Assembly: GCA_023078685.1 (NCBI GenBank)
Contig: JALGAS010000009.1
Location: forward strand, 2,170,001-2,234,000
Direction of reading: 5' to 3'
DNA: 64,000 nucleotides
Origin: Neopestalotiopsis rosae
Lineage: Eukaryota; Ascomycota; Sordariomycetes; Amphisphaeriales; Sporocadaceae
In this document: positions 31,750 through 40,985 of the stretch, in pieces
Layout: every line of letters begins with the position of its first letter
Numbering within the stretch: position 1 is the stretch's first letter
Made by a program: the position numbers and the translations under genes
The notes under the pieces: generated by a model
The model's input: only the letters and a program-made list of their open reading frames with translations
Databases searched by the model: none
What the model was told of the DNA's origin: nothing

Positions 31750-32306
31750 ATGTCAGCTCCAGACCCTGGAACTACGGCATTCGTATATCTTTAACCCGCA
31801 CATCGCTACTCGACGACGTACATTGGACGATCGTTCCCAGAAACACATTGGCCCATGGAAAACTTTCGTCATAAGTTCTCTGACGCTGTCCATCATATCT
31901 CTCAAACCCGCACACAGATATTAGCGAGACAGCCAAGAAATACTACATTGATGTGGAGCTGCCCGGTTTGGCGGGAAAGGACGAGGTCTCGCTCAAATGG
32001 ACCAACCCGAAGACGTTGTTGGTCGAGGCAAATCTGCCGAGGCCGCAGATCTCGGAGGAGCTTGCCGAGCAAGAACAGCCAATCATACCCCACGACAACC
32101 TGAAGCGACCTCAGAACGAGGTCCACCTACTGACCAAGGAGCGGCACGTCGGCAAATTCTCGCGGGCGTATAGTTTTGACCTTGACTTTCCACACCACAG
32201 GGTCGAGGCTACGGTGAGGCATGGGTTGCTCCGGCTGGTCCTAGCCAAGCCCGAAGATGAGTTCAAGAAGGATAAGGAGGTCCCGATACTGTTGGGAGAA
32301 CTTTGA
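31750..32306 (+). CDS. Small heat-shock protein (Hsp20/alpha-crystallin), frame interrupted at the N-terminus
   Basis: The alpha-crystallin domain is clear: DISETAKKYYIDVELPGLAG, KDEVSLKWTNPKTLLVEAN, KERHVGKFSRAYSFDLDF and GLLRLVLAKPEDE, ending at 32306. This order fits the fungal Hsp30-type family, ATP-independent chaperones that hold unfolded proteins. The N-terminal part (HWPMENFRHKFSDAVHHIS) lies in the frame one base later; one base is missing near the A3C3 run at 31904-31909. Further upstream, ATG at 31750 is in frame but separated by a TAA at about 31792. The first exon is therefore unsure: either a missed intron or real damage. Confidence 0.7.
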
Positions 32307-33395
32307 TGATAAGTTACGTTGGAACAAACATTTGACGTAAGGGATTGCTTGAGTCTCTCGCTGTCCGTGAGTACAACAACTCCACTACGTTGCGGGAAAA
32401 TCTTGAAGATCTGTGCGATTGTATAAGACAAAAAAGGGAAAAAAAAAGTTCCCGAAGAACTAGCAACGGCGAATTAAAAGCATTCATAATCTCGACTGTC
32501 CACAGATATGCCGTGCAGACTGATAGAATCTCGTCTCAAGCCCACGTCGAACCCTCGCGATTATGCTGATCTTTAGGGTTCTTGCATACCACTGCAGAAT
32601 TTTTTTCCGGAGGGATGCACGTTGTGTAGAAGTCTTCCCGAATTACTCCCCCACCCAAATCTTGGGGGCCTGCATTGTGATAAGTAGGTTGCGCCTTCCC
32701 GTCTACCCATTTCTCGCCTTCCCGTCTATACCCTCGTGCCACCAAATGCACCGCGATGGACATTTTCTTTCCTCCTAAATCGTTGTTCTTATGTTAAAAT
32801 AATACATCTACAGCGGCTTTTTGTCATCGAGAAATTGGCTGGGGCTTTGCCGCCGTAACGCCCAGCTGGTTGATATAAACAACCGTTATGCTTGGGTGCG
32901 GGTATCGAGATCGACGTCCATGTCTTCTGTAGGAGCACTGAGAGGGGCGAAGGGAGGGTGGGGGCGGGACGCTTTGGTTCGCTTGGGGAAACGACCCCAT
33001 ACACAACGGCAGCAACCATTCGCCCTCATGCCAGAACTGGACACCGGGCAAGCTGACCTAGTTGATGAGCAAGCCAATACGCTGAACTCAAAACTGGAAT
33101 TTTGGAGACACTTGCAGAAAGCTTGCCACGTTTTTGGAGCTGGCTCCAAGCTTTCAGCCCAAAAGAAATCCAAAGCTACGGGGCACCATCGAAGATCGTG
33201 CTAGGTTAGATTGGTTCCGTACCCCACTTTAGATGACTGACAGTAGGACAGGCGATATGGGCATATGAAAATAGCCCGGGGAACTGCCCAAGGTCACTCC
33301 GGCATGTGAACGCAGTGCTGGTTGATAACCTTTAGTTAGCAGATCAGTTCGAAATAATCAATTTTTGTCCCCAGAACGTGAATCAGGGCAAAGTT
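32307..33395. other. Stretch with small unassigned frames
   Basis: Besides the small minus ORF at 32536-32763, both strands are open between 32789 and 33204 (127 codons plus, 95 minus) with no family signal, so neither is called. A TTTTGTCCCCAG acceptor-like site lies just before 33376. Confidence 0.3.
32536..32763 (-). CDS. Small hypothetical protein, 75 aa
   Basis: ATG at 32763, complete to stop. Begins MSIAVHLVARGYRREGEKW and has a Gly-rich centre (GPQDLGGGVIRED). No family recognised and no signal peptide. It could be chance. Confidence 0.25.
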   Translation of the reverse strand: MSIAVHLVARGYRREGEKWVDGKAQPTYHNAGPQDLGGGVIREDFYTTCIPPEKNSAVVCKNPKDQHNREGSTWA

Positions 33396-34322
33396 ATGGC
33401 GCATGATTTTTACCATGGTGCCAATGGACATTCCTCTTCACCGTCACTCACGAATCCATTTTCGCCAGGCAGGTATTTTACATTGCCCCAGCCATCTTGT
33501 TCGTCTGCAGCCCGCGGGCATGCTGGAGTGCCCGGTTTTGGCCATATTGAACCGAACCGATTTCCTGGTCGACAAGATGCTGAGTTCGATGTCTTCGAAT
33601 GGTACCCACGGTTCCAATCCTGTCTCAGGTACTTTCAGGACTATGCACAATTCAACGGTCCTGTTCAAGCTCTCGCCGCATTTGCGAATATCCGACTACC
33701 CTACCAGCGATCTCATCACCTCGTGCTGCCTTCAGGCTCGGCAAGCTCTTTTTCGGCAATTCATTCATTACCAACACGGACCGGTGATGTTATACCACAG
33801 CCAAGTTCAGGAAGCTTCGCAACTTTGACTCCGTACATCAGGCATCTCGTGGTGACAGGTTTCGACTCCCCGGAAGTTCTCCATGGGTTTTTCGGGGACA
33901 ATTGGGTGGCGGGAGTAAGTCCGTTGCACGAAATTGAGCGCCAAAATTCTCTTTTTGCAGCAAAGAGTGTTTGCTGGTTAGACGTCGGGCGTCACTATGA
34001 CGAGCTCGATGGACAGACTGTGCCCTTTCTCCAGCCTTTACAGCGCTCGACGGAGGAGATCATTAATGCTGAGTCATACTGGAGCCAGTGGTTGGCATTC
34101 GAGCAAAGTTGGCCTAAAGAGCATCAAGTCGCTCACAGGCCTGGCGGCAGTCATTCTAATTTCCGAGATCTAAGCTGCACGGTAGTACAGCTGGGTCTCT
34201 TTAGTGGTATCTTCACCAAGCGCTCTACTGTCAAGTTACTTAAAGGCAGTACGATAGATGAATTGCAGAAAATTGGAGTGATAACTATGCAACGCAAGAT
34301 TACCTGTGATTATTCCCTCTGA
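33396..34322 (+). CDS. Conserved fungal hypothetical protein (HGFFGD family)
   Basis: I chose the first in-frame ATG, at 33396 (MAHDFYHGANGHSS), because the open frame only reaches upstream to a splice-acceptor-like CCCCAG. After a Ser/Pro-rich N-terminus come FDVFEWYPRFQSCLRYFQDY, FATLTPYIRHLVVTGFDSPE, VLHGFFGDNWVAGVSPLHEI, ERQNSLFAAKSVCWLDVG and NAESYWSQWLAFEQSW. I recognise this order from a widespread ascomycete family of unknown function whose members usually end near the WLA segment. The last 60 residues here are unlike it and may be read-through past a missed intron or stop. No enzyme motif is visible. Confidence 0.6.
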   Translation: MAHDFYHGANGHSSSPSLTNPFSPGRYFTLPQPSCSSAARGHAGVPGFGHIEPNRFPGRQDAEFDVFEWYPRFQSCLRYFQDYAQFNGPVQALAAFANIRLPYQRSHHLVLPSGSASSFSAIHSLPTRTGDVIPQPSSGSFATLTPYIRHLVVTGFDSPEVLHGFFGDNWVAGVSPLHEIERQNSLFAAKSVCWLDVGRHYDELDGQTVPFLQPLQRSTEEIINAESYWSQWLAFEQSWPKEHQVAHRPGGSHSNFRDLSCTVVQLGLFSGIFTKRSTVKLLKGSTIDELQKIGVITMQRKITCDYSL

Positions 34323-34557
34323 TCTATAGCCTCCGAATCCTTCATATTGCTTAACCCACTGAGCTCTCATACCGCCATGTCTTTCGCTATATGTCTTCAG
34401 CCTTTGCCACAGTCTGCAGGGTAATTCTCCCCACTGCAGGATTCAGCCTATACCAAGTATGGTAGGTCTACCAAAACGTGTACTTATCAACTCCAAAACA
34501 TAAACAGATTCCATCGGTGACAGCTAGTCAGCCAATTGCATGACAAACTTTTATTGC

Positions 34558-35190
34558 TCATACAGCCCGTTGTTGCCTCATCGGTTGTAGAAGCAATTTG
34601 TTATAAACAACATAGCCTACCAAGGAAACCAGTAAACATGAACCTTCTGCACTGACAGCTGCAATGGCAATGGCGGACCATGCGCCATCATGTGCCGAGT
34701 ATACATTCAGCAGTGTGTTACCCAATCCCAGGAGCGAGTTCGAAAGTACAGGCCTATGTACCTGTGAGTTAACAGTATCAATCAAGATCTGAGGATTGAA
34801 TCTAGATTTCACGCACATAACTATGCGATTCAGAACCCATATGTAGCTTTGTTTCCAGATCCACCATACATAACCCAGCGCTGCTATGGACATGAAGAAC
34901 AACATGCAGGCAATGACGAGTAAGGGCGGATTCTTCAGAGCTTTGAGCGCAGGCTCGTTGCTCTGCAGTGCACTGCTGATGACTTCAGATCGACTGATAG
35001 AAGTGAATGTCGAGGGCAACACCAGAAACCCGGCCAACAAGGACCAGCTCAATGCCGTACAAGCTGCCGCGTAGTACCATGGTACGGCCTGGTCGTTTTC
35101 GATGAGCATCTTGATGTACTGTGCCGATTTCTCCCGTTGGGCTCTTAGGCGTTCTGTTAGCCGTCGGCGAGAATCTCTGCTGGAATTCAT
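34558..35190 (-). CDS. Four-helix membrane protein, 210 aa
   Basis: Intact single exon with ATG at 35190. A basic N-terminus (RDSRRRLTERLRAQREKSAQ) is followed by four hydrophobic segments: about residues 43-62 (AACTALSWSLLAGFLVLP), 88-110 (LLVIACMLFFMSIAALGYVW), 150-165 and 170-198 (AIAIAAVSAEGSCLLVSLVG). The 2+2 helix arrangement with a cytosolic basic tail resembles small fungal membrane proteins of unknown function often found near HET genes. Transport or enzyme motifs were not seen. Confidence 0.65.
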   Translation of the reverse strand: MNSSRDSRRRLTERLRAQREKSAQYIKMLIENDQAVPWYYAAACTALSWSLLAGFLVLPSTFTSISRSEVISSALQSNEPALKALKNPPLLVIACMLFFMSIAALGYVWWIWKQSYIWVLNRIVMCVKSRFNPQILIDTVNSQVHRPVLSNSLLGLGNTLLNVYSAHDGAWSAIAIAAVSAEGSCLLVSLVGYVVYNKLLLQPMRQQRAV

Positions 35191-36022
35191 CGTAGTTGAT
35201 TGATGTACGACAGGTCAGGAACGTTTCTGGGATGATAAGTTTCGGTATTATACTGGAATTGCCAAGAAGATTCGTATGTCCATAATACGATCACGACTGG
35301 GTGCATAGAGGACAATTCGACTTCCGCCTAGATAACAAAGATTCTAACAGGTGCTAAGGTCAAACCGCTATAGAAGACTAGAGTAGAGGATCCCGGTAAA
35401 GGCCCCGTTCTGTCCCTCCTAATCTCGTAAAAATCATAAAGTAACACTACCCTTCCTCGGTGTCCGCCTATACTCCCTCGAGGTGTACTCACCACCGTCA
35501 TGGTAGTATATTAGTATTGTACGTTAGTTACTCATATCTCATTTGAGATAAGCATGCTGAGTCTGGCGTTATACACAGCGGGTAACCCTGATCCGAAAGT
35601 CGACTTATAAACATACAACTTGTTCACCAAATCCCGTGCGATCCGTCCTCGTAAGGGTGAATGGGCGAAACGTGGCTCACTGTCACCAATGCCCTGAGGG
35701 TAACCAATCGCATGAACGGAGCAAGACACAGTGCTGTTATTAGACAGCCAGGCAGGCTCCGGACAGGCATATAACTCATATCGAGCACGGAACACAGGCG
35801 GAAATTGAAACCGGCGGTAAGAGAGATTCAACTGAGATCCTAACACCGGAATCGACACGACGCGACAGCAGGCAGGGAATACTCACCAAACGGTATCGAA
35901 GTTCAACCAATCGAGATCATATGCTTACGATGGTACGGGAGCTAACGTTCAGAAGATGTGCAAAGAGCTCTACTATATGTCGATAAAAATACGAAATCCC
36001 ATCGCTAATCAACAAAGCTCAC
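35191..36022. other. Stretch with one possible exon
   Basis: A minus-strand frame at 35858-35532, possibly preceded by an intron (GTGAGT at 35886 to TAG at about 35842), encodes GSQLNLSYRRFQFPPVFRAR and a Cys-containing stretch. No start codon joins it and no family is recognised. Confidence 0.3.
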
Positions 36023-36232
36023 AGTGATCATTTGGAACGATGACATGTGCTCAGAATGCTGGGACCGCCTCCTGCTGGAGGCAGAGGAGCAGGCGGAGAG
36101 GGACCGCCAGGCCGACGAAGAGTACGAGAAGATGGCCGCGGCGTCGGCCTGCTCGCGGAGCTGGTCCGATGTTACTTTCAGCACCAGGCGGTCTTGATGG
36201 CTACGGCGGAGAAATCAAGAGATTCGCCCTAG
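36023..36232 (+). pseudogene. GC-rich coding exon fragment with CxxC and charged helix
   Basis: One frame reads DDMCSECWDRLLLEAEEQAE then RDRQADEEYEKMAAA. The frame one base earlier continues GLLAELVRCYFQHQAVLMAT to a stop at 36232. A minus-one shift near 36139 joins them. The first part looks like a short zinc knuckle plus a coiled coil. The fragment has far higher G+C than its surroundings, and a splice-acceptor-like CTCACAG lies at its left edge. The rest of the gene is not visible. Confidence 0.4.
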
Positions 36233-36499
36233 AGAAGGGGAAATTCGCTCCTGTGTCGAAAATGTGCTTTTCGGCCAGATTTCACTAATTATCGGTATCT
36301 ACTTTCTGGAGACGTATCGGCTAGTTTGATGACCACTAGGATCCGAAAGGCTAGCTGAGAGGTCCAATGTTGAGGCTTCAAAGCGCATCCATATTGTGGT
36401 GGCAGCTGTACATTTGTAAGTCTCTAATTGATATGATGCTCCTTCAAACAGTGCTTCTAGCGTGTATGATCGGCTTCAATGTCGTAGAGGTTTTTTTTT

Positions 36500-36530
<31 letters not shown>

Positions 36531-36742
36531 GGGGGGGCTCTACGTAGTAGGCGTCAAATGACTTCTGAGAGAAATAGTAATAGACTGTAATGATGGACGC
36601 GGTCGCTGCCGGCCTTGCAGGAAATGGCCAAGATGGGTAGCCTCATAGGGCTGCCTATAAATCGATTTTCGTGTTGCTTGCTTCCGGGAAAAAACAAATG
36701 TCATGAAAATTCATGTTGATGTCGGTCTCGGGACCGGTGCAG
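36233..36742. other. Stretch around a T19-G28 homopolymer
   Basis: No gene. The compound homopolymer occupies 36491-36537. The frame that reads through it (poly-Phe, poly-Gly) is an artefact. Confidence 0.5.
36491..36537. repeat. T19-G28 homopolymer tract
   Basis: Nineteen T are followed directly by about twenty-eight G. Such a G run can form quadruplexes and stall polymerases, and its stated length is unlikely to be exact. Confidence 0.9.
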
Positions 36743-37192
36743 CTAAGTACCCTTGGTGTTGTCGCCCTTGGTATTGCTCCAGTAGCGGGACCTCGCATCA
36801 TCGGCTGCCTTGTCGTTCTGGAAGCGGTGCTGGAAGTAGTTGAATACGGCGAACTCGTCTCGCGTCATGACATACGAGTCCGGGTATGACTGCACCTTGT
36901 TCCATATCGAAGCAATGGCGTTCTCCAGAATGTTGCTGATAGTACCGTCCATGGCGCCGTCGGGACTCTCTCGCGCAATCTCCAAAGCCTGGGCAACTTG
37001 GTGGCTCGAGACGTTGTTGCCGAATGGGGCTCCATAGTTGCCAGCAGAGGTGTGGTGGTGGTGGTGATGTCTGTCGTGGTGTTGCGGAGGCATGCTAAGG
37101 ACGTCGTGAACGGTAAGTGCCGATGTAGATGATAGTCGGTAGTTCATGTAGTAGGAGTGGGGTTGGACTTCCTGAGGGTTGACGAGAAGCAT
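36743..37192 (-). CDS. Conserved His-rich fungal protein, 149 aa
   Basis: I chose the ATG at 37192 (MLLVNPQEVQPHSYYMNYRL); the open frame upstream has only a GTG. A poly-His stretch lies at about residues 42-47. The C-terminal domain (ILENAIASIWNKVQSYPDSY, then VMTRDEFAVFNYFQHRF) is one I recognise from a very common ascomycete family of unknown function. The gene is intact. A TATA-like TTTATATATG lies about 35 bases upstream at 37228, well placed for a promoter. Confidence 0.75.
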   Translation of the reverse strand: MLLVNPQEVQPHSYYMNYRLSSTSALTVHDVLSMPPQHHDRHHHHHHTSAGNYGAPFGNNVSSHQVAQALEIARESPDGAMDGTISNILENAIASIWNKVQSYPDSYVMTRDEFAVFNYFQHRFQNDKAADDARSRYWSNTKGDNTKGT

Positions 37193-37226
37193 TGTTATTG
37201 ACTGATGGTCGAACACGACGAGGCTC

Positions 37227-37236
37227 TTTATATATG
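37227..37236 (-). promoter_or_regulatory. TATA-like box of the His-rich gene
   Basis: CTTTATATATG on the plus strand lies about 35-45 bases before the start codon at 37192; on the minus strand it reads CATATATAAAG. Confidence 0.45.
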
Positions 37237-38344
37237 TGGGTTTATGATGTACGGATGTGTAAGTGCGGCGGCTGTCCTTTATTTATACACCGACCGTATA
37301 CAACTACGGCATTCAGTAGTCAGAGTCTGGATCCGGTACTGTGCTGCTGCTCCTGAATGGGCTGGTGTCTGGGGAAGGTAGTCTGGTGGTGATATGAGAT
37401 CTGAACGGATCTTGAACTCCAGTTCGGAATCAATACGTACGTAAATAATGCCTGAAGGTGGTATGGTTGGGCTGCGTATATGAGCTTGTACTGTCTTATC
37501 TCCTTGTCGAGGCAATGTACCCCAAAGTGAACAAAATGTTGTTGTTGTATTGTTTGTCGAACCAAGAATTGGCCGGTGATATCCTGTTTCTATGATTGGC
37601 AATGCACGGGTTGTTTGCTTTGCTGGAAGGCGAGGGATAGGCTAAGTGTGGTTTGGTTCGATAGAGGGTGGAAGTGTTTCCATGAACGGGATCGCGAAAG
37701 ACTTTTAATACAAGAAAGTAGTATGCAGGGCCACAGCGGTCGTCCTCTCCGTTTTCTCAACTCTCTACTACTACATACGACTAATACCACAACGGGCCAC
37801 CCACAACGCTAAACTAGGGCGGAGATCTCGTCCGGGACTTTGCTGCTGCTATGATGTGAAGGAATGTAAGAGGTACATTCAGGCCCGGCGTCCAGTGTAG
37901 CATGGAGTAGTAGTCAGAGACGATTACCTATTCTGCACTACTCATTTACACGACCCGCAACTCATTCCGGCCTGCGCAGCGGCTCGCGGACGTGTTTGGC
38001 TTCCCGACTAGAAGTCTTCGGTGCACGGCCCAGACTTCTGGGTTGGCTTGATCCACTCATAGCCATGACCCTAGTCTCTCTCACTTTTTTGGCTGGCGCC
38101 TCGCTGGGCCAATGGCCCCATCCATGACGGTATTGCACTGCAGCAAATAGCATGTAGCCAGCTACTTGCAATATATCAAAATCTCTCCTGCTGTGCTCAA
38201 ACTGTATTGTCTGTACTATTATTCGGGAAGACCAAAAAATTGTATCACGGAGGCCCTGCTGATTTCGGTTATGTTTTATTCTACAGAGACAATTATTGAG
38301 GAAGTGGTTGATTCGAGACGCGTGGTTGGAGAACTAGCCGACGC
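37237..38344. other. Intergenic stretch
   Basis: Short frames on both strands only; nothing recognised. Confidence 0.3.
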
Positions 38345-38455
38345 GTGACGAGACGCACCACGCGTGTCCTAACGCCCACTGCGGCGGCGGCGAGACCTTC
38401 GAGGAGAGCGACGTTTGGAATCACGACAGGTACAAAGGGACGTTGAAGCACTGCA
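38345..38455 (+). pseudogene. Possible C2H2 zinc-finger fragment
   Basis: The plus strand reads HACPNAHCGGGETFEESDVW then NHDRYKGTLKHC. The C-x4-C and H...H spacing is like a degenerate fungal C2H2 finger. The piece is locally GC-rich, with no start codon or partner exon. Confidence 0.25.
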
Positions 38456-39727
38456 CAATTTCACCAATACATGTGCATCGATGACATTGCTGCTACAGAA
38501 CATTTCACGGCGTTGGCTTGTAGGACAACTGGATCAGTCAATATTTTCACTAACATTTACGGTAGGTCAGTTAGATTAATGTAAGTATCCATAGCAAACA
38601 AGCACAAACACAATCGGGCTTGAGTTTCGTTGGCAGGAAATTGTTGAAACCCTTAATTGATTAATTTTGAATTGGTTTCGGATACTGGTGGTATACTCTC
38701 CAGATAAAAACACCGTGTTAGTGCCGGGACGAAGTATCCTCCCACCTAACCACGTTCCTGGGATGTATATAATATAATACATGAAATCAGTTGGTTGATT
38801 TAATTACAATTGTACACATGCCGCTAACAGCCAAAATCTTTTGTGCCATACTTCATTATTCGGAGTCCTATCGAATTGAAAATATCCAGAGCAGTCAGCT
38901 TGCTGCTTGAAAACTTGTTTGCTATCAACGCCCTCGTGGATGGGAGCGTGTATGAACCGATCACTTTTGTGTTGTCATCATAATTCATCATGAGCCTTGA
39001 TGTCATCTCATTAGCGTAATAGGTCTATGCCGTAACTTAATAGTTTATGGGGTCCCCGACTCCGAGCATGACCTCGGAATTGACACACGGCTAAATGTGT
39101 GGTTTGAGTGTGCCAAATTCCGATACTGAGGGAGGTTGGCCTCCCCATATCCCATGTCGGGTAGGATGCCAGGCTTGGCGACGACTGGATCGAAAATAGT
39201 GCGGCAGGGTCTAATTCGTCGGGTATCGTGCTCGCATAAAAGTGGTTGTAGGAGGTAGAATATCGCATTGGTTATCGCTTAGCTTGCTTAATTTATGTAG
39301 AGGTTCTTCAGTCGATGCTGGGAGTGTCTTTTAGGTACAGAGCCGTCTACTGTCGTCGCTTGTGTTGCCTTCTCGTTGCAATGAAGGCAACTCAGCTGCA
39401 GGTAGCATTCTTTGTTGCTTGTCGAAGGCCGCATTGATGTGGTGCCTCCAGCTTTGGTACGTCGTTACTAACCAATTTCTCCCTGTACCCCTCAAATCAA
39501 GACATGATAGATAGTGAGGGTGGAGAGGTGTGGCACTGTCAATAATGGAGTGAAAAGGATGGTCACTTTCTGGCTACTAGCAGGGAATGCTACTTGTGCC
39601 CTTCTTCTAGAATGCTCCTTTCTTCACTCATTGCACTACCAACTAGCTCTGTTATCAGTCAACAAATGTCAGCAGCCAGAATACTACCAGTCACCAAATC
39701 AAAAACATGTTTGTTATCATCATGAAT
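38456..39727. other. Intergenic stretch
   Basis: A minus ORF at 39011-39268 (85 codons, ATG) begins MRYSTSYNHFYASTIPDELD but matches nothing known to me. The rest is empty. Confidence 0.3.
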
Positions 39728-40985
39728 CTACTTGTACACTTTATTACTTGCCAACGCTGACTCGGTATTCCCTTCGGCGTGATCTCTGGACAAGGACACT
39801 TCGACTGTCCTCACGATGTCCGACAATTCGATTAGGTCAGGCCTGCTGCATTCGAGTTGTCCATAACTGACGGTGATCGAGGGCTGCCTCATCGAGCCGG
39901 CTGCAGTCGAGGTGTTTGCTCCTGCGCCTGGCCTCAGTCTCGACATAGACTGGCCGTCCGTCTTGATATAGCCGCGCGAGGGTAAACACGGGGATGATCT
40001 CGAGCGCCCGGCAGTTGTCGATATGCCGAAGAATCGGAGAAAGCCTCTCAGCATCGGTCTCAGTGTCGCGATAGAGGTCGCGATAATGCCGACACCTGGC
40101 TCGACTGTGCTCCAAATGGCGAAATTTGTGATGGAGTGTACTTGGCAATTACTTAGAATGATTTGCGGCTATTTGTGATTAAACTCACAAAGAAAGTCTT
40201 GCCCGTTGAGCATATCTTTGACATAGAAGCATCACACAATCGTCGCTGTACTTCCACTAGAAGAACTGTGTCAGCTGGGGTGGTCCTGTTTCGAAAGGAT
40301 AGTGACGGGCATGGAAGCAAAGCCGAGGATACTCATGGCTATGAGTCTTGATCTCTTGTTCATGTTGAGAGACCAGACGATAAACATTGGTAAGATACCA
40401 AAACACCAGTCGGCAATGCAGTTGATGACGGATGCGACGTAGGTGGTGATGGCGACAGGGTTGTTCTCCAAGCATTTACCGGTGGTGCCCGGCGCCTCCT
40501 CCCAGAATGTGCTGATTGGCCTGCATTGGAAGGACGACGAACAGGTAGGCAGTTACAAAGACGACACTGCCAACCATGAGGATACGGAGGAACCAGATGT
40601 GAGACTTGATGACCGAGAGGCGAATCAGGAACCAGCCGACGGCAACATACTATCTGCCACCGCGTACTCTTAGTGCATTAGTGTTAGCCTCAGGCTTAAA
40701 TCCTTTCTATGCCTGCCGCTGCCCCAATACCATCCGCCTATTGGACGGAAAGATACGATGTGAAAAGAGCCTGCAGATAACAAGTAAATTCCAGTACATC
40801 TTTACATGCAATCCTCGACGGTGAGTCTCCTTCACCTGTGTGATGATCAACAAGATATCATCGAGTCCGAAGGCCTTGGTCAAAACTGTGCGCACATAGA
40901 TTCGAAGCGGTACCACGAGCCAGCTAAGGGTGAGAAATGTGACTGCAACAGCGAGCACGCCCCCACTACGATTATCTTCGGTCAT
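39728..40985 (-). pseudogene. Pth11-like (rhodopsin-fold) membrane receptor pseudogene
   Basis: The ATG at 40985 begins VAVTFLTLSWLVVPLRIYVR then TVLTKAFGLDDILLIITQ, the first helices of the fungal Pth11-like integral membrane family. After an intron come IRLSVIKSHIWFLRILMVGS and VFVTAYLFVV. A one-base insertion at 40532-40533 follows, then QCRPISTFWEEAPGTTGKCL and ASVINCIADWCFGILPMFIV. A later piece reads ATIV-stop-CFYVKDMLNGQDFL, where TGA replaces an expected CGA. The last exon (FAIWSTVEPGVGIIATSIAT and LRPMLRGFLRFF) continues to a stop at 39728. The family acts as putative surface receptors. Several stops and shifts make it non-functional, though nearly the whole length is preserved. Confidence 0.75.

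Noticed and set aside
36367..36561. ORF through poly-Phe and poly-Gly
   Set aside because: Created by the T19-G28 tract.
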